From Campylobacteraceae bacterium (GTDB lineage Bacteria; Campylobacterota; Campylobacteria; Campylobacterales; Sulfurovaceae), in NCBI GenBank assembly GCA_027081065.1, contig JALWLW010000014.1:1-7078 (forward strand): a DNA stretch of 7,078 bases. The letters run 5' to 3'. Of this stretch, positions 1 to 4,634 are shown in pieces. Below the pieces are notes generated by a model. That model had not been told where the DNA came from, did no database searches, and saw only the letters and a program-made list of their open reading frames with translations. Both the position numbers and the translations under genes were made by a program. Within the stretch, counting starts at the first letter, position 1; each line of letters opens with the position of its first letter.

Positions 1-8
1 AACCTTAA

Positions 9-38
9 ATTTCAATACATCTCATGTGTCGGTTCGAT
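9..38 (-). CRISPR. Single CRISPR repeat, leader-proximal, start of an array running off the left edge
   Basis: On the minus strand this 30-nt unit begins ATCGAACCGACACATGAG and ends ATGTATTGAAAT. The last eight bases, ATTGAAAT, match the 5' handle left on type I-B crRNAs (ATTGAAAC/T). The middle contains the short palindrome ACAT-GAG-ATGT. From memory it resembles type I-B repeats that start GTTGAACC and contain ACATGAGATGTAT. The handle faces position 1, so spacer 1 begins at position 8 (only TTAAGGTT is visible) and the leader lies between the repeat and cas2, the expected geometry. Only one copy is inside the window, so repetition itself cannot be shown and the unit boundaries could be off by a base. 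It could also be a degenerate terminal repeat, but the handle orientation argues against that. Confidence 0.72.
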
Positions 39-100
39 CAAGAAGATTTTGGGCTTTTACAATGATTTTTATGCCTTTGATCTCCGAAATATCGGCAATA

Positions 101-149
101 CTTTAACTTTTTTCCAACCGTTTTAGATCAAAACAATGATAAGTTAAAG
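101..149. repeat. 9-bp perfect inverted repeat inside the leader
   Basis: CTTTAACTT at 101-109 is the exact reverse complement of AAGTTAAAG at 141-149, with 31 bp between the arms. It lies downstream of the predicted array promoter, so it could fold in the leader RNA or form a protein-binding dyad for spacer integration. In AT-rich DNA a 9-bp pair can arise by chance, so function is uncertain. Confidence 0.4.
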
Positions 150-166
150 ATCGCATATAACACCCT

Positions 167-196
167 ATTGTAGCAGAGTTTAGCAGTTTTTTGCAA
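167..196 (-). promoter_or_regulatory. Putative extended -10 promoter for the CRISPR array
   Basis: Read on the minus strand, TTGCAA (196-191) is followed after 18 bp by TACAAT (172-167). TGC lies directly before the -10, giving the extended form TGCTACAAT. The predicted start near position 160 would place about 120 nt of leader RNA before the first repeat. The element begins just past the cas2 stop, so it would serve the array rather than the cas genes. It is a good sigma-70-type match by eye; activity is inferred. Confidence 0.55.
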
Positions 197-214
197 GTTT
201 TGCGGTTGGAAATT

Positions 215-529
215 TTAGATAAAAAGCGATTCGCTGCCTGCGGTATCGCTATTGCCAAGCGTCTCTTCGTCAAATACGGCTTTACTTTGAAGTTTGACGA
301 TCGAGACGAAATCGATCTTTTTGTCAATGATCTTTTCGATCTCATGTTTAAATTTTATCAAATTTGCAGGAGTGATATTACCTCTAAAAACGCTTTTTTG
401 ATGATGTTTAAAGTACTTTTTGCAACATTTAAAAACTTTGGCGACTCTGTTTTTACCAGCGTCGCTTTCACGATCGGCTATGTCGTAAAGAACAAAAGCG
501 TAATTGTAATTATAGTTTTTCTTGCTCAA
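215..529 (-). CDS. cas2: CRISPR-associated protein Cas2
   Basis: Cas2 forms the dimeric core of the Cas1-Cas2 integrase that holds the prespacer during insertion into the array; many Cas2 proteins also show metal-dependent nuclease activity. The 104-residue product has the family's usual size and its ferredoxin-like start: a beta strand ending YAFVLYDIAD, with the conserved Asp at residue 16. The second conserved stretch, SVFRGNIT, is at about 46-53. The start chosen is TTG at 529-527. It has AAGGAG (540-535) five bases upstream and overlaps the cas1 stop as TTGA. A GTG one codon earlier (532) is also in frame but sits only two bases from the same Shine-Dalgarno. There is no ATG in frame. It is the last gene of the operon and is followed by the leader and the array. 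Confidence 0.95.
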   Translation of the reverse strand: MSKKNYNYNYAFVLYDIADRESDAGKNRVAKVFKCCKKYFKHHQKSVFRGNITPANLIKFKHEIEKIIDKKIDFVSIVKLQSKAVFDEETLGNSDTAGSESLFI

Positions 530-1530
530 CACTTCTCCTTCATCGAAAAAGGTTTGAACGGCACATCTTCGACTAAATACTTTATCAGCTTATATCCGTC
601 ATAGCGAATGGCGCTTTTATAGGTGGTTTTTCGTTTGAGTTTCGGATGCATAAATGTCTCGTTGATCCTGTTTTCAAACGCTTCTATAAAAATCTTTTTG
701 CCGCTTTCGTTGAGCAGCGCGTAGTTGACGCTTTTGTCAAAATGCTTTGTAACCTGAAGTTTTTTGTTGTTAATACAGTAAAAAATTGTCCTAAAAACCA
801 CAACGGGTTTAAAAACTTCACTCAAATCCAGACTCAAACTAAACCGCCCTTCTCTGGGGCTGTGTAAAAAGCTAATGGACTGGTTTAGATGCGTTCGATA
901 GATCGCGGAAATGGTTTTGGTATATAAAAGCGTATTGCCAAAAGAGATAAGCGCATTTATAGGATTGTCAGGCGGGCGTTTTACTCTTTTATTCATGATA
1001 AAATCTTCTGGCAAAAAATATTTGAAACTATCATAAAATCGGCTCCAAATCTGCCCTTCTATGAACAGTATCTGCTTGATGTCAACCTCTTTTGCCAAAA
1101 AAGTCGCAACATCTTTTTTAAGCCAGTCCAAATAAGGCTTGAGCTCTTTTTTATCGTGACGATAGTAGTGGTAGAGCAATTCATAAATATTGTCCGCTAT
1201 CCCCTGCACAATGGCTTTAGCGATGACCAAACGATTTTCAATATAGGCATAACTCTGCTTAATCGTCAAATCTCCGCTAATGAGCTGATCTTTGGGATAG
1301 TACGACCCGCTGTAATTTCCGTGATAGTTGAAAAAGTGCATCACGATGCCCGCTTTGGAGATGAAGTCCAAAAACTTCGTGTTGAGACTCACTTCATTCA
1401 TGCAATAAAGCTCTTTTGTGTCTTCTATTGGAAGATAAAAATTTCCTTTTTCATTTTTAAATGCAATAGAATTGTCTTTGCGACTCAGCGTGCCTATTGA
1501 AAATACGTATCTGGTATGCTCTTTTGCCAT
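526..1530 (-). CDS. cas1: CRISPR-associated endonuclease/integrase Cas1, type I-B
   Basis: Cas1 is the catalytic subunit of the Cas1-Cas2 complex and joins prespacer 3' ends to the leader-proximal repeat. The 334-residue protein has the family length: an N-terminal beta domain (about 1-85) and a helical catalytic domain. Visible metal ligands are Glu158 (IEGQIWSRFYDSF), His223 (FLHSPREGRFS) and the Asp235/Glu238 pair in LDLSEVFKP, matching the conserved E-H-D set. The overall character and the neighbours indicate subtype I-B. The ATG at 1530-1528 directly follows the TAA of the HipA-like gene with no gap and no strong Shine-Dalgarno, so translation probably depends on ribosomes finishing the upstream gene. 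Its 3' end overlaps cas2. The gene is intact. Confidence 0.97.
   Translation of the reverse strand: MAKEHTRYVFSIGTLSRKDNSIAFKNEKGNFYLPIEDTKELYCMNEVSLNTKFLDFISKAGIVMHFFNYHGNYSGSYYPKDQLISGDLTIKQSYAYIENRLVIAKAIVQGIADNIYELLYHYYRHDKKELKPYLDWLKKDVATFLAKEVDIKQILFIEGQIWSRFYDSFKYFLPEDFIMNKRVKRPPDNPINALISFGNTLLYTKTISAIYRTHLNQSISFLHSPREGRFSLSLDLSEVFKPVVVFRTIFYCINNKKLQVTKHFDKSVNYALLNESGKKIFIEAFENRINETFMHPKLKRKTTYKSAIRYDGYKLIKYLVEDVPFKPFSMKEKC
534..540 (-). promoter_or_regulatory. Shine-Dalgarno deciding the cas2 start
   Basis: AAGGAGA on the minus strand lies within the last codons of cas1. Its AAGGAG core is five bases from the TTG at 529 and two from the GTG at 532. The spacing favours the TTG, which forms a four-base TTGA overlap with the cas1 stop. 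Confidence 0.6.
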
Positions 1531-3030
1531 TTATAATCCCAACTCTTTTAAAAATCCTCGCTGTTTTAAGCGGTTTATCCGTCTGTCGTAAAACTTCTGC
1601 AGTTCTGCAGAGAAAGTGCTTGTGTGGTATCTGTCTTTATACATTTTTAGATTGTCAAACAGTTCTATTTTAGAGCACTTCTCAATACAATATGGAAACT
1701 CTTCTATAAAAATACCCATAATATTTTTCGCAATTTTTTTAGTGTGAAGTTTGCTAATGCCAATGCGTGCCGCCAAGCTATAAAATGCCTCTAAAGAGAT
1801 ATGATGTTTTTTACCGTCCAAAGGCAATCCAAGCTCATCACTGTCACCTCTATAAATGCCGTTAGATATGAGATCATAAAGCGGTGAGAGTCTCTGGTTT
1901 CCTTTGCCAATATTGATAACAGATATATTTTTCAGATGCAAATCGGCATGTTCAATCACAAAAGAGAAGAGATAAAATTCTAAAAATCTCATCTTCTCTT
2001 CTTTAGATTTTACCAACTCCCCAATGGCATCAAAAAGCCTCTCACTCGTTGCAAAGTACTTTTGATCACTTTTCATATTCATAATCTGTGCAAAATCCCG
2101 CTGTTCATATTTATAGCCGTCAAATCTGTCATAGCGCTTAACCAAATAGTGAAAATCTCTCTCCCCAATAAGCACCGCGGACCAGGGTACATCAAACCCA
2201 TAAGCATTTTTCGCAAAACTCATAAACAGATGTTCATTTAATCCCAAATACGGCAAATAGTTTTGATTTTTATCTTTAAAGTCATATATTGCATTTTCGA
2301 TATTGTAAGGTTTTAACAAATAAAGGGCATTTGAACTCTGTTCGATACTCTCTTTTTCAAAATCTACATGTACATCTATCTTATTTTGATAACCGCTAAG
2401 CGAAGAGTGTTTTCCTTTCTCTTCCAATATCTCTTTTTCAATACATATCTCAAAATCCAAAATATTGACAAACGCCTGCTCTTGCAAAATCTTCTCTTTA
2501 ACCAAAAGCCAGTTTGGTCGGTTTGTACAGTCATGTTTGTACACATGCAGTTTGTCAGCCGCTATAAAATCAAAATCACCATGACTGTTTTGAAGCTCTA
2601 AAAGTATCTCTGCCAAATTTTTTCCATCGACAAGATAAGCATTTCGCCTGTCACTCTCAGGAATGAGATTTTCAAAAACAGCAAACAGAGTCGCTGAAGT
2701 CAAAACCTCATTTTTTGGCAAGCCATCTAAATCTTTTCCCTTATAACGCTGCTCATACTCAAAAAGGTAACGCCCCTCTTCATAGCCTAAAAAACCTGCC
2801 AGTTCACCGTTTTTAAGTACAGCGATTGTATTGAGTCCGGGTTTTAAAATGCGTCGATAGTATCGCCCTCTTCCCTTACCTATTGGTTCTATCTCACCTT
2901 TGGCAATTAACCTGTCAATATAACGATTGAGTGTTCTTTTTGGGATATTTGTATTGTCAAAAAGTTCAGAAATACTCTGATCGGAATTTTTTTCAAAACT
3001 CTCTATAATAACTTTTTCATACCGATTCAA
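1531..3030 (-). CDS. HipA-family Ser/Thr kinase with N-terminal winged helix-turn-helix
   Basis: HipA kinases are type II toxins that phosphorylate targets such as aminoacyl-tRNA synthetases and cause growth arrest; the substrate here is unknown. Residues 1-62 form a winged helix (ISELFDNTNIPKRTLNRYID, then a basic wing GKGRGRYYRR). A HipA N-subdomain follows (AVLKNGELAGFLGYEEGRYLF) and then the kinase. Visible kinase motifs are the loop SSLSGYQNK at 209-217, the ATP-binding Lys240 in LYLLKPY, the catalytic HADLHLKN (Asp363, Asn368) and the Mg-binding PLYD (Asp386). The 23-residue Asp-to-Asp spacing equals that of E. coli HipA (309/332). At 499 residues it is longer than E. coli HipA (about 440), owing to the fused winged helix and extra sequence before the loop. 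No separate hipB is present. The TTG at 3030 is preferred because AAAGGA lies five bases upstream; the longer GTG start at 3054 lacks a Shine-Dalgarno. It sits between cas4 and cas1. Confidence 0.9.
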   Translation of the reverse strand: MNRYEKVIIESFEKNSDQSISELFDNTNIPKRTLNRYIDRLIAKGEIEPIGKGRGRYYRRILKPGLNTIAVLKNGELAGFLGYEEGRYLFEYEQRYKGKDLDGLPKNEVLTSATLFAVFENLIPESDRRNAYLVDGKNLAEILLELQNSHGDFDFIAADKLHVYKHDCTNRPNWLLVKEKILQEQAFVNILDFEICIEKEILEEKGKHSSLSGYQNKIDVHVDFEKESIEQSSNALYLLKPYNIENAIYDFKDKNQNYLPYLGLNEHLFMSFAKNAYGFDVPWSAVLIGERDFHYLVKRYDRFDGYKYEQRDFAQIMNMKSDQKYFATSERLFDAIGELVKSKEEKMRFLEFYLFSFVIEHADLHLKNISVINIGKGNQRLSPLYDLISNGIYRGDSDELGLPLDGKKHHISLEAFYSLAARIGISKLHTKKIAKNIMGIFIEEFPYCIEKCSKIELFDNLKMYKDRYHTSTFSAELQKFYDRRINRLKQRGFLKELGL

Positions 3031-3035
3031 GACTT

Positions 3036-3041
3036 TCCTTT
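3036..3041 (-). promoter_or_regulatory. Shine-Dalgarno deciding the HipA-like kinase start
   Basis: AAAGGA on the minus strand is five bases before the TTG at 3030-3028. The alternative in-frame GTG at 3054 is preceded by TTTTTGGC with no ribosome-binding match. The choice shortens the protein by eight residues and leaves about 63 nt between the cas4 stop and this start. Confidence 0.55.
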
Positions 3042-3085
3042 CATGCCAAATCACGCCAAAAAGATAAATTTTATAGTTTTTTAAT

Positions 3086-3091
3086 ATTATA
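3086..3091 (-). promoter_or_regulatory. Possible internal promoter (-10 element) upstream of the HipA-like kinase
   Basis: The gap after the cas4 stop contains a perfect TATAAT on the minus strand (3091-3086), followed downstream by AT-rich sequence. No good -35 hexamer lies 16-18 bp upstream (the best is TACGAA). In Campylobacterota the -35 is often poorly conserved, so a lone -10 can suffice. If real, the kinase and then cas1-cas2 could be transcribed separately from cas3-nuclease-cas4. AT-rich gaps yield such hexamers by chance. Confidence 0.35.
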
Positions 3092-3093
3092 GC

Positions 3094-3591
3094 CTAAATG
3101 AAGCAATATTCGTAATAAGCGCATTTTTTACACTTCCTATCTAAAATCGGCTCCGGTGGTGCCGAATTTTCGATAAGCATTTCGATCTCCTTTAAAATCT
3201 GCAACAGTTTTTGTTCATTCTCTTCATCTAACTCCACATAGTGGATTTTGCGCTTTTGTCTGTTCTTTTCGATAAACTCTATTTTTCCTTTTCTCTCAAT
3301 CCCCTTATGCTTCAGTTTATAGAGATACAAAAGCACCTGCCACTTCACCGCTTCTATGTCGCTGTCGCTCTTTTTGACCTCAACCAGATACTCTTTTGTG
3401 AGTTTGTCTATCTTGACATTGTCAATGGAAATCTCCGCATTTTTGCTCTCCTGTTCATTGATCTCATGAAGTACTTTACCGATACGCACATCTTCGGAGT
3501 TGTCTTCGAGGTTTATGCGGTTTGCGTGAAGCCAACACTGGGTTTTGCAGTGGAAGTAGTAGTTGATGAGGGTTCCGGTGATTTGGTTCAA
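3094..3591 (-). CDS. cas4: CRISPR-associated exonuclease Cas4
   Basis: Cas4 is a RecB-like PD-(D/E)XK nuclease with an iron-sulfur cluster. It trims prespacers and helps set PAM choice and orientation together with Cas1-Cas2. The 165-residue length fits the short I-B form. Fe-S ligands are one N-terminal cysteine (Cys15 of HCKTQC; Cys19 is nearby) and a C-terminal C-x2-C-x5-C (Cys154, Cys157, Cys163). Nuclease residues are His42 (GKVLHE), Asp62 (VKID; Asp57 is possible), Glu71 and Lys73 (VEVKKS), and the QxxxY motif Gln85-Tyr89. The start is TTG at 3591-3589, the only plausible one because the next Met is residue 138. GGGAG (3603-3599) lies seven bases upstream, and the start overlaps the preceding nuclease stop as TTGA. 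The first 250 bp are richer in G+C (about 46% by hand count of lines) than the rest. Confidence 0.94.
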   Translation of the reverse strand: MNQITGTLINYYFHCKTQCWLHANRINLEDNSEDVRIGKVLHEINEQESKNAEISIDNVKIDKLTKEYLVEVKKSDSDIEAVKWQVLLYLYKLKHKGIERKGKIEFIEKNRQKRKIHYVELDEENEQKLLQILKEIEMLIENSAPPEPILDRKCKKCAYYEYCFI

Positions 3592-4610
3592 ACTCCATCT
3601 CCCAAACTGGCCTCTATCTCCTCTATACTCGGCAAAGTCGATTTAAAGCTCTTTGGTAGTTTTGTCGTTAACCGATACTCACTCACACCAATAGGATTTT
3701 CTATGCTATTTAACGCATACTCAACCACTGTTTTATTTTTGGACTTGCAAATCAGTATGCCAATAGTAGGATTATCATTCTCCTCTTTTAACTCCCCATT
3801 TACAGCAGAGACATAAAAGTTTAACTGTCCTGTAAATTCCGGTTTGAATTTTACCGTTTTAAGCTCTACCACTACATAACATTTCAGCTTAACATGATAA
3901 AAAAGCAAATCAATAAAAAACTCATCTCCATTAATCTCAAGCCGATACTGCCGACCAATAAATGCAAAACCACTACCAAGCTCTAACAAAAAGTTGCTTA
4001 TCTGCTCAACCAATGCGTTCTCTAATTCTCTTTCATTATGTCTTTGAGTAAGATTTAAAAAATCAAACACATAAGGGTCTTTAAGTGTCGCCTTTGCTAA
4101 ATCAGACTGAGGGGTAGGGAGCTTTTCGCTAAAATTATTAACAGCCTTTTCCTTTCGCTTATGCAATCCACTCTCTATCTGATGCACCAAAACAGCTCTT
4201 GACCACCCATTTTCAATGGTTTTCCCAACATAAAAAAGTGCCTCATCTTGGTTTTTAACCTTAGTAATAATCTCTCTATTATGTCCCCAAGGGATTTTAA
4301 AAATTTCTCCCACAACTTGTGGGATATTTTCACTGTTCCAATAGAGATACCACTTTTTCATATACAAAAGATTGGTTCTTGAAAAACCTTTCAAATCTGG
4401 AAACTCTTGTTTTAAATCTCTACCAATCTGCTCAATAATACCATCACCCCATTTGGCATCTTGCTGTTTTAAAACTATCATCTTAGCAATCTCCCAATAG
4501 AGCTTTAAGAGCTCTTCATTTACCTTTATGGAAGCTCTTATTTGCGCTGTTTGGATTTTGGTTTTTAGCTCTTTTATGAACATTTTATAGGTTTGGTTGG
4601 CTGGGGTCAT
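3588..4610 (-). CDS. DUF1016/YhcG-family PD-(D/E)XK nuclease
   Basis: This is a predicted DNA nuclease of the YhcG (DUF1016) family, whose precise role is poorly defined; family members often lie near restriction-modification genes. The 340-residue length is normal for the family. Residues 8-150 match the N-terminal DUF1016 domain, including LYWEIAKMI, WGDGIIEQIGRDL and FSRTNLLYMKKWY, then IPWGHN. The C-terminal nuclease domain carries FFIDLLFYH (Asp234), VVVELK (Glu249, Lys251) and the downstream GQLNFY (Gln262), a complete D...ExK core. The ATG at 4610 has AAAGGA (4626-4621) ten bases upstream. It starts 24 bp after the cas3 stop, and its TGA overlaps the cas4 TTG, so it appears to be a true operon member. 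It is not a standard cas gene. Whether it acts in adaptation, interference or separate defence is unknown. Confidence 0.9.
   Translation of the reverse strand: MTPANQTYKMFIKELKTKIQTAQIRASIKVNEELLKLYWEIAKMIVLKQQDAKWGDGIIEQIGRDLKQEFPDLKGFSRTNLLYMKKWYLYWNSENIPQVVGEIFKIPWGHNREIITKVKNQDEALFYVGKTIENGWSRAVLVHQIESGLHKRKEKAVNNFSEKLPTPQSDLAKATLKDPYVFDFLNLTQRHNERELENALVEQISNFLLELGSGFAFIGRQYRLEINGDEFFIDLLFYHVKLKCYVVVELKTVKFKPEFTGQLNFYVSAVNGELKEENDNPTIGILICKSKNKTVVEYALNSIENPIGVSEYRLTTKLPKSFKSTLPSIEEIEASLGDGV
3599..3603 (-). promoter_or_regulatory. Shine-Dalgarno for the cas4 TTG start
   Basis: GGGAG on the minus strand lies inside the final codons of the upstream nuclease gene, seven bases from the cas4 TTG. 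A second GGAG is only one base from the TTG and too close to act. It supports coupled translation across the TTGA overlap. Confidence 0.5.
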
Positions 4611-4634
4611 TTTGTTATTATCCTTTATATTTTT

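Larger units (their letters stand above)
39..214 (-). promoter_or_regulatory. CRISPR leader between cas2 and the first repeat
   Basis: This is a 176-bp AT-rich, non-coding stretch between the cas2 stop and the CRISPR repeat. In type I systems this position holds the leader, which drives array transcription and guides Cas1-Cas2 to the first repeat. It carries a promoter-like element at 167-196, a perfect 9-bp inverted repeat (101-109 with 141-149), a small hairpin CCGA-AATA-TCGG at 84-95, and an 8-bp direct repeat ACAATGAT at 59-66 and 133-140. No convincing IHF consensus was found. Its role as a leader is inferred from position. Confidence 0.65.

Noticed and set aside
59..140. 8-bp direct repeat ACAATGAT (59-66 and 133-140) as a leader integration motif
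   Set aside because: An 8-bp match within about 180 bp of AT-rich DNA is likely by chance; kept only as a note in the leader entry.
39..214. IHF-binding site in the leader
   Set aside because: The closest strings (around 127-139 and 74-87) break the WATCAANNNNTTR consensus at the first base or at the TTR part.
191..604. Plus-strand open frame (137 codons) antisense to cas2
   Set aside because: It is the mirror of cas2 and the 3' end of cas1 with no family resemblance; cas2 is certain.
1595..1610. Tandem repeat TTCTGCAG x2
   Set aside because: It lies inside the kinase coding sequence and is explained by the codons for AELQ; two copies of 8 bp is not a repeat array.
3241..3816. Long plus-strand open frame (191 codons) antisense to cas4 and the nuclease
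   Set aside because: It spans two well-supported minus-strand genes across their junction, has no recognisable domain, and its hydrophobic composition is what the reverse of Lys/Glu-rich coding gives.
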